Assembly: GCA_003225315.1 (NCBI GenBank)
Contig: QHZD01000029.1
Location: forward strand, 33,083-97,082
DNA length: 64,000 nucleotides
Origin: Acidobacteriota bacterium
GTDB lineage: Bacteria; Acidobacteriota; Terriglobia; Acidiferrales; UBA7541
Direction: 5' to 3'
The notes under the pieces are model-generated. The model did no database searches, was not told the origin of the DNA, and worked only from the letters and a program-made list of their open reading frames with translations. Made by a program: the position numbers and the translations under genes. Below are positions 10,212 through 19,427 of the stretch, piece by piece (position 1 is the first letter of the stretch; each line of letters starts with the position of its first letter).

Positions 10212-11000
10212 ATGGTGTCCGAGCCCGAAAAAGTTTCCGGCAAAGTTCCTGAAGACAGTCTTGGATCACTTAGCAGTTGCCTGGTAGACGGCGACGCGGA
10301 ACAGCGCACGCGTGAACGACGCGTCCGCCACCGCGCGCTGGCTGTTTCCATAGCTTTGCAAAGTGCGGTCTTAACTATTCTCGTTCTCATTCCCTTGTTC
10401 GCGAAGACAGAGCGGATCGTGGCAAAAGCATACGTTCCGCTTCCACCCTATGGCCATCGAGGCAGTCCACAACGCGCCAAGACGAAGCCTACACTTGTCA
10501 GGCCAGAGAATCCTCGCTCGGATTACCCAGTGTTCAACGCGCCATCCACCAAGCCGCATTTGCCCGACGGCGCATCAACGGGCCCGGTTGGTAATCCGGA
10601 AGATCCGATCGGAAATCAACCGTTTGGTCCGGGCTGTGATTCGTGCATCGATATTGGTGACAGGAACGTAGGACTTCGTTCGCCGCAACCTGTAGAAACG
10701 CATGCTAAGCCTCAGATCGTTAACATCGGCACGATTAATCCTGCGATGCTGATTCACCGCGTCGAACCGAGGTATCCACCCTTGGCGATACAAACGCATC
10801 GCGACGGCCACGTGGAATTGCGCGCCATCATCGGGACGGATGGAACGATTCAGTCTTTGCAAATTGTTGTGAGTGATCCGCTTTTTGACCGGTCCGCTTT
10901 GGAAGCGGTCAGCCAGTGGCGCTATAGACCGACAATTCTAAATGGACAACCGGTGGAGATTGATACCTACATCACGGTGATTTACACGTCGCAGCACTGA
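10212..11000 (+). CDS. TonB-family energy transducer
   Basis: A 262-residue protein of TonB architecture: a cytoplasmic N-terminus of about 50 residues, one membrane helix (ALAVSIALQSAVLTILVLIPLFA), a proline-rich periplasmic spacer, and a C-terminal TonB domain (HRVEPRYPPLAIQTHRDGHVELRAIIGTDGTIQSLQIVVSDPLF ... AVSQWRYRPTILNGQPVEIDTYITVIY). The motif YP..A.....G.V.....I...G.....V.S....D.AA..A...W.Y.P is canonical. It transmits proton-motive force to outer-membrane receptors, possibly including the one at 42-44 kb. The ATG at 10212 follows GGAGG at 10201. No exbB or exbD is nearby. Confidence 0.87.
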   Translation: MVSEPEKVSGKVPEDSLGSLSSCLVDGDAEQRTRERRVRHRALAVSIALQSAVLTILVLIPLFAKTERIVAKAYVPLPPYGHRGSPQRAKTKPTLVRPENPRSDYPVFNAPSTKPHLPDGASTGPVGNPEDPIGNQPFGPGCDSCIDIGDRNVGLRSPQPVETHAKPQIVNIGTINPAMLIHRVEPRYPPLAIQTHRDGHVELRAIIGTDGTIQSLQIVVSDPLFDRSALEAVSQWRYRPTILNGQPVEIDTYITVIYTSQH

Positions 11001-11013
11001 GAGCGAGTTCAAA

Positions 11014-11062
11014 CGGTGCAAGGGGCCACCCGCTTCAAGTGGCTGGCCCCTCTGCCTGCACC
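11014..11062. terminator. large hairpin between convergent genes
   Basis: Nested arms GGTGCA / TGCACC (11015-11020, 11057-11062) and AGGGGCCA / TGGCCCCT (11021-11028, 11044-11051). It lies between a plus gene and a minus gene that converge here, so it probably acts as a terminator despite a weak U-tract. Confidence 0.55.
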
Positions 11063-11096
11063 GGGCAACCGAGTTTTGGTAGTTCCGCCGGAAGAA

Positions 11097-11663
11097 TTAT
11101 TTGAAGTGGAAAACGATTCCGGTGGAAACGCGCAGATTGTTCTGCGTTTGATTGTTACCGTTGGTGACTTCCGGCAAATGGGTCAAGAGATAGTCGAATT
11201 GCAACGGGCGGATTGACCAACGATCGCGCACGTGCCAATCGACGCCGACGCCAAACGCCGTCGCGAACGCCGTGTGGGAGTTCGATGTGGCGAACACACC
11301 CGAACCCGCACGCGCCCCGCCGACCAAAACATGGCCGAAGGGCGAGATCCGGCGATAGCCCCGATACGTGAGTCGCGGGCCAAAAAGATACGTAAGCATG
11401 TGATTGTTCACGCTCACGCCGTTGGCGCTACCCACGCTGTAGCCACCGAAATCGGCGACACCGCTCAGCCAGTCCCGGAGATTATAGGACGCCGAAGCGC
11501 TGCCACCGTTGAGACTGAAGCCGCTAAATCCCGAAGTTGCAGGATTGGCGCGGAAATAAGAATAGCTAACCGATGCATCCAACTTCGGGAGCTCCTGCGC
11601 TTTAGCCGATAGGCCAAAAACAGTCGCAAGAGCAACTAAAGACACAATGAATCTGAACTTCAT
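11097..11663 (-). CDS. outer-membrane beta-barrel protein
   Basis: A 188-residue protein with a signal peptide (MKFRFIVSLVALATVFGLSAKA) and alternating amphipathic strands such as VSYSYFRAN, GSASASYNL, WLSGVADFGGY, YLFGPRLTYRG and FGHVLVGGA. It ends in the aromatic/hydrophobic terminal strand STGIVFHFK typical of BAM substrates. Size and pattern match eight-stranded OmpA/OmpX-like barrels common in Acidobacteriota. The start is the ATG at 11663, preceded by a GGAGGTTCC-like site. The role is structural or adhesive and otherwise unknown. Confidence 0.8.
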   Translation of the reverse strand: MKFRFIVSLVALATVFGLSAKAQELPKLDASVSYSYFRANPATSGFSGFSLNGGSASASYNLRDWLSGVADFGGYSVGSANGVSVNNHMLTYLFGPRLTYRGYRRISPFGHVLVGGARAGSGVFATSNSHTAFATAFGVGVDWHVRDRWSIRPLQFDYLLTHLPEVTNGNNQTQNNLRVSTGIVFHFK

Positions 11664-11850
11664 GGAACCTCCGCAATTATCAGATTTAGCTCGTGGGCCG
11701 GGCAACGGCTTGTATGACCCCCGAGTTTGCGGGCATGCCCAAGGCAGGTAGGCACAAATCCGCATTTTTTCTCGTTTGGGATTCAGATGCAGGGAGGGCA
11801 CCGAGGGTTGCAAAGAAAATTGTTGCAGAGGCTTGTGCCCCCGGCAATTT

Positions 11851-14805
11851 TCAGAGCAGGGGTTCACCAGCGTGACGCACAATGGCTTCTCGCGTAGCGT
11901 CGCGCAAACGAATCAGTTCGTGCCATTCGGATGAACTGACGGAGCTACTTGAGTCCTTTGCGGTGTTCGGATAAATCGGTGGGTGAAGGGTGATGGTGAC
12001 GCTGGTTGGCCGAGGGATGTACGTTCCATCGCGCAGGAATTTACGCGTACCCTTTAGCGAGATCGGGACAATCGGCGCGCCGCTTGCGACCGCGGCCTTG
12101 AACGCGCCCAGCTGGAACGGCCGCACGCCATCCTCCGCGGTAAATGTGCCTTCCGGAAAAATAAAAACAGATTCACCATCGCGCAAAAATTCTTCCATCC
12201 GCTGCGCTTGCCGTAGCCGCGATTCCGGATCGGTGCGGTCAAACTTGAAATGTCCCATGCGGTCCAGGAAAGTGCCGATGAAGGGCATGTTGCCGACTTC
12301 CATTTTCGAGACGAAGCGGTACGCCACGCCCAGCCCCAGCATCAGCGGCAGCACGTCGAAATAACTGGTGTGGTTCGAAGCGTAGATTTTTGCGCCCGGC
12401 GTTTCCATGTACTCCTTGCCGATGACGCGCACGCGGCAGCCGATGAGCGCAAACAAAACTTTGAGAGCCGAGGAAGTGAAGTGTCCCGCTTTCTTATGAT
12501 CGCTGATGAGCTGCACCATCGCCCACGTGGGGACAATCCAAAGGAAGAACACCACACCGAAATACAATCCATACAAGATCTCGAGCCCGCGCTTCACGCC
12601 CGCAAGAACTTCTCGCGCGAAGTTGCGCAAGGTGCTCGCTGTTCCCAGGCGCACGATTTGCAACCAGGCTGGCGCGCGTGTGGCCGAAAGAGTTCCCGCC
12701 AAATAGAGCTGTTTGGTTTCTTCGCGGCGCAATTTGCCGCTGGACGTTTTTGGGATGCTGCCCGGCGGGATTAGCTCGATGCGATCCGGCGGAAGACCCA
12801 ATCCGCGCGAGACAAGATCCGTCACTGCGGAAGCGAGAGCCAAACGCCGCGCCGCATCGCTTTCACGAGTCTCGGCGACCACCACCAACTTTTCCGTACC
12901 GGTGGCTTCGTCCGTCAAGCCGAAGGCGACGATGCATCCCTTACGAATTCCCTCGGCGCGCGCAGCAAGTTCCTCGACTTCGTGCGGATACAAATTGCGT
13001 CCGCCCTTGATGATGATGTCCTTCACGCGGCCAGTGACGTAGATTTCGCCATCGGCGCGGTACGCGCGGTCGCCGGAATTCACCCACGCGAATTCGCCCG
13101 GATCAGCGGTGGGACCACACGGGAACAGAGCTTCGGTCGCCTTGGGATTACGATAGTAGCCAGCGGTCGCTGACGGGCCGCGAAACCACAAGAAGCCTTC
13201 CGTGCGGTCTGGAACTTCGCTGCCGCGTTCATCCACGATGCGGACTTCGTGATTAGGGAGCGTTTTTCCCGAAGAGACAAACGCAATTGCGGTTTCATCG
13301 TCAGGCGCCGCCGGCACCGCGCGCTCCTTAGCCGTAAACGTCTCACGCTCCACGCGATCCACCAGCGGGCCGCGATTCAGCGGCGGGATGGTGACTCCCA
13401 GAGCCGACTCCGCCAAGCCGTAGACAGGAAGCTGCGCTTCGCGGCGGAAGCCGTAACTTGCGAAACGCTCCGCGAAACGATCAAGTGTCTCCGGATTCAC
13501 CGGTTCGGCGCCATTCAACGCCGCGCGCCAGGGGCTAAGGTCAATGCCCTTAATATCCTTGTCCGCGATTTTGCGCACGCAGAGTTCATAGGCAAAATTT
13601 GGCGCGGCAGCGATGGTTCCGCGGTGTTTGTGAAACGCTTGCAGCCAGCGCTCCGGGCGCGTCAAGAAAGCCAGCGGCGACATCACCGCCAGTGGCGTGC
13701 CGAAATGCAACAGCGTTAGCCACGCGCCAATCAAACCCATGTCGTGGTACAGCGGGAGCCAGCTGATGCCGACGTCGTCCGGTGTGATCTGGACCGCTTC
13801 GCCAATGGCGCGCATGTTGGCGAGCAGATTTGCGTGCGTCAGGATGACCCCTTTGGGGTCGCCCGTGGAACCGGATGTATACTGCAGCAGCGCAATGTCG
13901 CTGCCTTGGCGCGCGCGGCTTCCGGTAACATGCAACGGCAAAGCGCCGGGCGATAGGGGCGGAGCTTTATCCGCTGCGTCGATCAATTTTTCCGCGTCTA
14001 CGACTCCCTCAAGCGAACGCACACGGGGCCGCAGCAATTTGGCAACGGATTCCGCGCGGCGGAACGTCAGCAGCATGCAAACTTCCGCATTGTTCAGAAT
14101 TGCCGATTGCCTGGCGGCGTACTCCTCGATGCGGTCGGCGCGAAACGGCGGGTAAATGGGGACGGGAATCGCTCCAGCGAGAAGAATTCCGGCGTAAGAC
14201 ACGAAGAACGCGCTCGACGTCGGCAGCATCAGCGCGACTCGTCCGCCGGCGGGCACACCACGCCGCGCCAACTCCGCAGCGCAGCGGTTCCCCGCGGCAT
14301 AAAGCTCGCCAAACGTCAACGTAAAGCTGCGTTCCCCGGCGTCGCCGTCCTCACTGATTAAAAGGTGGTTGCGCTGGGCGTCGTGCGCTGCGCGATAGCG
14401 CAGAACATCGATGAGAGTTTCGGCGGAGAAGACGCCCGTGTCGGTTGCGGCGCGGTGCAGTTTTTGAACGGTTACGGAAGCTCGCAACGCCGAGCTTTCT
14501 TCCTCATCTTCTACAATTGACCCGGGCGCGCTCAGAATGGCACGCGCCAATTCCTCCGGCGTGTTCGCTTCGGAAGCGACGCGGTCCGGCAAACGCATGC
14601 CGAATGCCGTTTCCAGCCGCGCCAGCAGTTCCACACGCTCCAGGCTGCCGAGGCCTAGATCGCGGTCGAGTTGCGAGTGGACGTTGAGAATCGGCAGCGC
14701 GCCCTGGCTGCCCAATTCCTCAAGCAGGCCACGGATCACTTCCAGCACGCGTTCGCGCGCGGCCGAGCGGTCGAGTTGGGCGGCGGGCGTAGCCACGGGA
14801 TTCAC
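11851..14805 (-). CDS. ACP - fatty acyl-AMP ligase - PlsC acyltransferase fusion
   Basis: A 984-residue three-domain protein. Residues 15-92 form an acyl carrier domain with the phosphopantetheine serine at Ser54 (LGLGSLERVELL). Residues ~110-700 form an AMP-forming ligase with LLQYTSGSTGDPKGVILTH, YGLAES, SGDRAYRADGEIYVTGRVKD and a terminal PKTSSGKLRR, most like fatty acyl-AMP ligases. Residues ~790-984 form a PlsC-type acyltransferase with the HX4D motif NHTSYFD (His812, Asp817) and FPEGTF. Together they could activate a fatty acid, load it on the built-in carrier and transfer it to a lysophospholipid or another hydroxyl acceptor. Aas proteins combine similar activities in a different domain order and without an ACP. 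The start is GTG at 14805. Confidence 0.85.
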   Translation of the reverse strand: MNPVATPAAQLDRSAARERVLEVIRGLLEELGSQGALPILNVHSQLDRDLGLGSLERVELLARLETAFGMRLPDRVASEANTPEELARAILSAPGSIVEDEEESSALRASVTVQKLHRAATDTGVFSAETLIDVLRYRAAHDAQRNHLLISEDGDAGERSFTLTFGELYAAGNRCAAELARRGVPAGGRVALMLPTSSAFFVSYAGILLAGAIPVPIYPPFRADRIEEYAARQSAILNNAEVCMLLTFRRAESVAKLLRPRVRSLEGVVDAEKLIDAADKAPPLSPGALPLHVTGSRARQGSDIALLQYTSGSTGDPKGVILTHANLLANMRAIGEAVQITPDDVGISWLPLYHDMGLIGAWLTLLHFGTPLAVMSPLAFLTRPERWLQAFHKHRGTIAAAPNFAYELCVRKIADKDIKGIDLSPWRAALNGAEPVNPETLDRFAERFASYGFRREAQLPVYGLAESALGVTIPPLNRGPLVDRVERETFTAKERAVPAAPDDETAIAFVSSGKTLPNHEVRIVDERGSEVPDRTEGFLWFRGPSATAGYYRNPKATEALFPCGPTADPGEFAWVNSGDRAYRADGEIYVTGRVKDIIIKGGRNLYPHEVEELAARAEGIRKGCIVAFGLTDEATGTEKLVVVAETRESDAARRLALASAVTDLVSRGLGLPPDRIELIPPGSIPKTSSGKLRREETKQLYLAGTLSATRAPAWLQIVRLGTASTLRNFAREVLAGVKRGLEILYGLYFGVVFFLWIVPTWAMVQLISDHKKAGHFTSSALKVLFALIGCRVRVIGKEYMETPGAKIYASNHTSYFDVLPLMLGLGVAYRFVSKMEVGNMPFIGTFLDRMGHFKFDRTDPESRLRQAQRMEEFLRDGESVFIFPEGTFTAEDGVRPFQLGAFKAAVASGAPIVPISLKGTRKFLRDGTYIPRPTSVTITLHPPIYPNTAKDSSSSVSSSEWHELIRLRDATREAIVRHAGEPLL

Positions 14806-14933
14806 GACGAGGTTTGTATTCTTCCGCGTGAGGCTACCACGCCAAAGCGCGGATTGCCATCCATGAACGATTAAAATCCGCTCAGTGCGCTTTTTTTAGC
14901 GGCTTGCCATCCAAGACCGTTCGAATGCCATCT

Positions 14934-15497
14934 CTATGCGCTCTTCTTCGCAGCTTGCGGCGCCGAAAAACCTTTCGGCAAAAGTGCTGTGGAAAGATCG
15001 ACGCCCGAAAGATCCGCTCCCGTCAAATCCGTCTCTCGCAAAATGGCTACGCCCATGTCAGCGCCCGAAAATCTTGCGCCGGTCACGTTCGCCAACCGCA
15101 AATTCACATTGCGCAATTGAGCGCGCTGGAAATTTACGTTCGAAAGGTCGCAGCGAAAAAATTCCACGCCGCTGGCCTGCGCTTCGGTCAAGTCCGCTCC
15201 GGGAAGAATCGCTTCCGTCATGTCCGTGTTGCGGAGGTCCGCCCTGTGCAAATTTGCATTCGAAAGATCGGCGCCGGGAAGTTTCGCTTTGCGCAAGTCG
15301 CTTCCCTCCAAATTCGAATTGCGAAGGATCGCGCCGCTGAGGTTGACTCCACTGAGGTCTGCGTGGGAAAGATCCGCGCCGGTCAGGTCAGCGCGTGCCC
15401 CACCGTCCTTGCCCGTAAAAAAGCGCTCGTGCGCTTCCAGAATTTCCACCAGCGACTTGCCGTTGTGCTTGATACTTTTTGGTTTTCTGAGTCCCAT
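14934..15497 (-). CDS. pentapeptide-repeat protein
   Basis: A 187-residue protein. After a ~35-residue lead it consists almost entirely of A(D/N)LxX pentapeptides (ADLTGADLSHADLSGVNLSG and onward), which fold into a right-handed quadrilateral beta-helix. There are about 27 repeats. Some relatives (Qnr, MfpA) mimic DNA and protect gyrase, but repeat proteins of this kind have many roles and no gyrase-specific feature can be claimed. The chosen ATG at 15497 removes a longer, unlikely N-terminal extension. A single cysteine-bearing repeat (FFRCDLSN) interrupts the pattern. Confidence 0.85.
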   Translation of the reverse strand: MGLRKPKSIKHNGKSLVEILEAHERFFTGKDGGARADLTGADLSHADLSGVNLSGAILRNSNLEGSDLRKAKLPGADLSNANLHRADLRNTDMTEAILPGADLTEAQASGVEFFRCDLSNVNFQRAQLRNVNLRLANVTGARFSGADMGVAILRETDLTGADLSGVDLSTALLPKGFSAPQAAKKSA

Positions 15498-15567
15498 GTT
15501 TTGCTCGCCATCGATGATATTTGACCAATAGTTTACTCGATGTGGCGGTCGCGCGGAACTCGCACTC

Positions 15568-15915
15568 TCAGGTCTTGGGAGTTGCCGGGGAGGCGGCTTG
15601 CGCCCGCAGTGAATTGACCACGGATTGCGTAACGTCTTTTCCGCCGCGCGAATTGTTGTAGACGGACTGAATCGTGTAAATCGGCCCCCACGGGATGCCC
15701 CACCAACCGGCAACCAGCGACAGCAAAGTAAAGGGCAGGCCCTTCACCACGGAATTTTCGCCTTGCCGGAGAAAGTAAATATCCGATGGCCGCCGGAAGG
15801 TGAGGACGATGATGGAAATGCAGTATTGGAAAAGGACGAACTTTGCTCCGCGCTGAATCTCGAAGTCCAGCTCGCCGTGCTTCATTCCTTCGATGCCGCG
15901 AATCTTGTTAGCCAT
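15568..15915 (-). CDS. small conserved membrane-associated protein, unknown function
   Basis: A 115-residue protein starting MANKIRGIEGMKHGELDFEIQRGAKFVLFQYC. Two hydrophobic segments (FVLFQYCISIIVLTF and LPFTLLSLVAGWWGIPWGPIY) suggest membrane association, and the stretch RRPSDIYFLRQGE lies between them. The GIPWGPIYTI pattern is shared by small uncharacterised bacterial proteins, but I cannot name a family. It lies 70 bp upstream of the pentapeptide gene on the same strand. Confidence 0.65.
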   Translation of the reverse strand: MANKIRGIEGMKHGELDFEIQRGAKFVLFQYCISIIVLTFRRPSDIYFLRQGENSVVKGLPFTLLSLVAGWWGIPWGPIYTIQSVYNNSRGGKDVTQSVVNSLRAQAASPATPKT

Positions 15916-16139
15916 GGTAGGGGAGCCTCGCAGAATGTTCAAACACGCTATGTTGTCATTGCAACGTGAAGTGAATTGCGCGGTCAAGCGCGATTTTCCC
16001 GCGTGTTAACGAATCGCCAGTCCCATCCGTCCCATCCAGGTGTGATAGTGTGAGGTTTACGGTTTCCCATTGCCCGGATGGGGTCGCGCGGCGTGAAGCT
16101 GCTTGCGAAACTTTCCTTTGAGCTGGAGACCAACCTGTC

Positions 16140-17156
16140 ATGGCGGGACGCGGCGCAATATTTTCACGATTTTTTCGAGCACCATCTGTGTGCCGAATTA
16201 CGCTCGTCCTTTTCGCCGTAGTCCTCTGCGCGTTTCCGCTTGACGCCCTGGCGCAGGACCAGCGCGAAGACGAAATCATCGCTAACCTCGCCGGCGGCCG
16301 GGCTATCGTTCACGTGGCCAAGGACGCCATCATCTTTGCGGCCATCAATCAGCCGGTGGAGCGGAATTCGATTCCCCCGCGCGTCATGGACCTGGATGCA
16401 ACGCACATCGGCATCCTATTTGGAGCTTCGGAATGGCGCATTCCGGCCGACCCTAAGCCCTTCCGCCTCGACCGCAATTTCCAACGTGTCAGCCGTGGCG
16501 ATACCCGCTATCAAGCTCCCGGTGAGGGCGAGACGGACTTGGAAACGATCGGAGTCGCTTTCCTTGAGAAGCTTCGTCCTTTCGTCGCTCAACTGCATCA
16601 CAAAGTTGATTTCTCTCCCGATGACCCCATTTTCCAGCTCGTGATCATTGGCTACGCTCCCAACGAGTACGGACCTGAGGTGTGGGTCGTGGAGTATCAT
16701 ATGGAGCAGTCGCAAATTGCCACGCGTGGCGACTATTGGCAGACGCGTATTCAGCGCCCGCGCTTCACGCAGCTCTACCCGCCGGAAAAACATGCTCCTC
16801 GCACGATTGTGGAAAGCCGTTACCCTCCGAACGCGAAAGGGCCCACATTGGCCGAGCTGATCCAGGGCAACGACCCGAACATCACGCACCTTGGCTCCGG
16901 CGATCCACGGTTTGTAAAGGTGCTCGATAGTATCCGTGGCGGCCAGGCGCAAAAGGCTGCCCCGATCGATTCCGCCGATTTCATGCGCGCCGTGCTGCCC
17001 CTGATTGCCGGGAATTCCACGTTTGTTCTGGGCACGATGGACGAGCGCCGTGGATTCGAATGGATGGTTCCGCCCGAGGAGCCTGTCGAGAAGGCCCAGG
17101 ACGACAAGAACCGCCCGCCCGATGCGCCCACACTGCGGCGCACGCCCAAACCCTAG
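16140..17156 (+). CDS. secreted hypothetical protein
   Basis: A 338-residue protein with a signal peptide (SVCRITLVLFAVVLCAFPLDALAQ) and a mature part without repeats or recognisable catalytic motif. The segment GDTRYQAPGEGETDLETIGVAFLEKLRPFVAQLHHKVDF resembles a compact alpha/beta domain, and the C-terminus is proline-rich and charged (KAQDDKNRPPDAPTLRRTPKP). It is probably periplasmic or exported. The start at 16140 is supported by the signal peptide. No family is assigned. Confidence 0.7.
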   Translation: MAGRGAIFSRFFRAPSVCRITLVLFAVVLCAFPLDALAQDQREDEIIANLAGGRAIVHVAKDAIIFAAINQPVERNSIPPRVMDLDATHIGILFGASEWRIPADPKPFRLDRNFQRVSRGDTRYQAPGEGETDLETIGVAFLEKLRPFVAQLHHKVDFSPDDPIFQLVIIGYAPNEYGPEVWVVEYHMEQSQIATRGDYWQTRIQRPRFTQLYPPEKHAPRTIVESRYPPNAKGPTLAELIQGNDPNITHLGSGDPRFVKVLDSIRGGQAQKAAPIDSADFMRAVLPLIAGNSTFVLGTMDERRGFEWMVPPEEPVEKAQDDKNRPPDAPTLRRTPKP

Positions 17157-17321
17157 AATTTCACCCAATCTTCTGATACACGAGCTCGCGGCTAAGTGTT
17201 AGCCCAACCCACCGATGGTAACTTCCGGCTTGGCGACTAACCGGGGACTTAAAACATTTACGACACGAGATGAAGACTGCAGCAGGCGAATGGAGTAAGC
17301 TTGCCGGGCGCGGAGGTTGCG

Positions 17322-17470
17322 ATGAATCGACGAAACTTCATGAGGCACAGTCTGGCCGCAGGAGTGGCCGCGTCTGGCGCTGCGTCTCGACGCTGGCAAG
17401 GCGTTCGCTGCGGATGCTCCTACGGGCCACGGGCGCAGTGTTGCCCTTGCGGCGAAACCGGCTCGCCGGC
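17322..17470 (+). pseudogene. decayed gene with Tat signal peptide (fragment)
   Basis: A good ribosome binding site (CGGAGG, 17311-17316) precedes an ATG that encodes MNRRNFMRHSLAAGVAASGA, a textbook twin-arginine signal. The frame then turns basic and cysteine-rich and runs into the antisense of the MOSC gene. Shifting frame after SGA gives ALRLDAGKAFAADAPTG, which looks like the natural end of a Tat signal and the start of a mature protein, followed by a stop at about 17471. This suggests a frameshift and deletion of the gene body. The remaining bases of 17157-17321 show nothing else. Confidence 0.45.
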
Positions 17471-17547
17471 TTGCTCCTTGACCACGCTTGGAGGATTTCT
17501 TGTCCTCGCGCAAACCCGGTGGAAAGCCGTCGACCGGCCAGCGTTCC

Positions 17548-17967
17548 TTACGAGAGTTTTTCGATGGCGTCGCCGCGCCGGATCAGTCCACCGTCCAACA
17601 CGCGGCACAACATGCCCCGGCGTCCCCACAGCTCTTTGCGGAGTCCAGGCCGGATAGCTTCCATCTGATCGCACGGCGTGCAAACCGAGGTGACTTCCAA
17701 ACGCGCCTGGCCGACGCGCAGGAGCTGGCCGATCTGCAGGCTATTCACATTCAAGCCATCCGTGGTGATGTTCTCGCGAATAATTCCCGGCCGAAGGTCC
17801 ATGGCCTCTAAGGTCTCGCGATCCACCAGCAAGACTTGACGCTTGCTTGCCGCTCGCGCATGCGCGCAGCCCTCAAAGCCGGCGTCGGTTACTACCTGGA
17901 CTTCGGCAAGCTCCTCCATCGGCAGGCGCTTCCTCGGAGCACGGAAGAGATTGTGCACCCTCGCCAT
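17548..17967 (-). CDS. MOSC-domain protein
   Basis: A 139-residue stand-alone MOSC domain, the sulfur-carrier domain found at the C-terminus of molybdenum cofactor sulfurases and in YiiM/YuaD-like proteins. Diagnostic segments are GFEGCAHARAASKRQVLLVDRETLE, PGIIRENITTDGLNVNSLQIGQLLRVG and the cysteine motif VCTPCDQMEAIRPGL, where the cysteine is the presumed sulfur or cofactor contact. It starts two bases after the purD stop codon on the same strand, so the two are almost surely co-transcribed. It probably acts in Moco-dependent reduction of N-hydroxylated compounds or in sulfur transfer. Confidence 0.85.
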   Translation of the reverse strand: MARVHNLFRAPRKRLPMEELAEVQVVTDAGFEGCAHARAASKRQVLLVDRETLEAMDLRPGIIRENITTDGLNVNSLQIGQLLRVGQARLEVTSVCTPCDQMEAIRPGLRKELWGRRGMLCRVLDGGLIRRGDAIEKLS

Positions 17968-17969
17968 GG

Positions 17970-19259
17970 CTAATCTCCCGCAGCCCTTAGTCCCGTTGCG
18001 TGAGCTCCGATATCCTTGCGGTAGTGCATTCCCTCGAAGTGGATTTTCGAGGCGGCTTCGTAGGCAGAAGCCAACGCGGCCTTGAGCGATGCCGCCGCTG
18101 CCGTAACGCCGAGCACTCTGCCGCCGCTTGTGACGACGCTACTTCCTGCAAGCTTTGTACCGGCGTGCAAGACCTTCACACCGGTAATCCGCTCCGCAGC
18201 GGTTAGGCCATCAATCTTCTTGCCCGCCTCGAATCTTCCCGGATAGCCGCCCGACGTCAGCACTACGCAAGCGCTGGCATCAGTCTTCCAGCACAACTTG
18301 GGGGGGGCGAGGCGCCCAGCACCCACATCGCTCAAGACTTCAGCCAAGTCGAAATCGATCCTCGCCAGAATCGCCTGGGCTTCTGGGTCCCCTAGCCGGC
18401 AATTGAACTCCAGAACTTTGGGACCAGACTTGGTCAGCATCAGGCCAATATAAAGGAAGCCCTGGTAAGGGATGCCGTCTGCCGCCAGCCCTTGCAGAGT
18501 GGGCTCGACAATAGCCGAGCGGACGGTTTCACGAAGACGCTCCGGTAACAATTCATCGGTGGAGTACGCCCCCATTCCCCCCGTGTTTGGCCCCTGGTTT
18601 CCGTCGAAGACACGCTTATGATCGCGTGTCGGCACGAGCGGCGCATAGCGCTTTCCATCAGTGAGAATGATGAATGAGAGCTCTTCCCCTTCGAGAGCTT
18701 CTTCAAGAAGGATTCGGTTTCCGCCGGGACCGAGTTCGTTCTTTTCCATCGCGCGTTCCACGAAGTCCTTCGCGGCGGCAAAGTCCGGCGCCAAAAAAAC
18801 TCCCTTGCCGGCACACAATCCATCGGCCTTAATCACCACGGGGAATTTTACAGAGTTCAGCGCTTTATAGACTTCTTGCGGAGAATCAAATGCGCCATAC
18901 ATCCTTGCCGTGGGAATGCGATGGCGTTGCAATAACTCCTTAGAGAAAACTTTGCTGCCTTCCAGTTGCGCGGCTTTTTGAGAAGGACCAACAACAGCCC
19001 AATTCTGATGGCGGAACGCATCCGTCAGCCCGTTCACGAGAGGGAGTTCCGGGCCCACGACGGTCAGATCGGGCTGAATCTTTTCGGCTAGCGCAACGAC
19101 GGCGGCGACGTCGCCCGCATCAATGGCCATGCATTCGGCGTCCGCGGCAATGCCGCCATTGCCGGGGGCGCACCAGATTTTTTCCACGCGGGGACTCTGC
19201 TTTAGCTTCCACACCAGCGCGTGTTCGCGCCCGCCGCCGCCCAGCACGAGAATCCTCAT
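17970..19259 (-). CDS. purD: phosphoribosylamine-glycine ligase
   Basis: GAR synthetase, the second step of purine synthesis, which joins glycine to phosphoribosylamine with ATP. It is a 429-residue ATP-grasp enzyme with the N-terminal MRILVLGGGGREHAL, VGPELPLVNGLTD, VIKADGLCAGKGVFL, LLEEALEGEELSFIILTDG, GPNTGGMGAYS and EFNCRLGDPEAQ. The ATG at 19259 is preferred over an upstream TTG because it gives the family-standard N-terminus. It is isolated from other pur genes, and a MOSC gene follows in the same transcript. Confidence 0.97.
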   Translation of the reverse strand: MRILVLGGGGREHALVWKLKQSPRVEKIWCAPGNGGIAADAECMAIDAGDVAAVVALAEKIQPDLTVVGPELPLVNGLTDAFRHQNWAVVGPSQKAAQLEGSKVFSKELLQRHRIPTARMYGAFDSPQEVYKALNSVKFPVVIKADGLCAGKGVFLAPDFAAAKDFVERAMEKNELGPGGNRILLEEALEGEELSFIILTDGKRYAPLVPTRDHKRVFDGNQGPNTGGMGAYSTDELLPERLRETVRSAIVEPTLQGLAADGIPYQGFLYIGLMLTKSGPKVLEFNCRLGDPEAQAILARIDFDLAEVLSDVGAGRLAPPKLCWKTDASACVVLTSGGYPGRFEAGKKIDGLTAAERITGVKVLHAGTKLAGSSVVTSGGRVLGVTAAAASLKAALASAYEAASKIHFEGMHYRKDIGAHATGLRAAGD

Positions 19260-19427
19260 CCGCAATCCCTCGATAACGACTCTTCCGAACGATAGACGGG
19301 CCTATGAAGCGTGTCAACCTGGGATGCGAACTCGATGAGATTGATCGGGTTTGAAGAGCGCAGATTTATGGGATGATCGAAGGTGAATGCTATATACGAA
19401 GTTATATAATTATAGAGTAAGTTAAGA

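Noticed and set aside
19393..19405. TATACGAAGTTAT, identical to one arm of loxP; a 12-of-13 match also at 29127-29139
   Set aside because: The second arm at the required 8-bp spacing is absent at both places, and the second match is just the end of the histidine kinase coding sequence. Probably chance.
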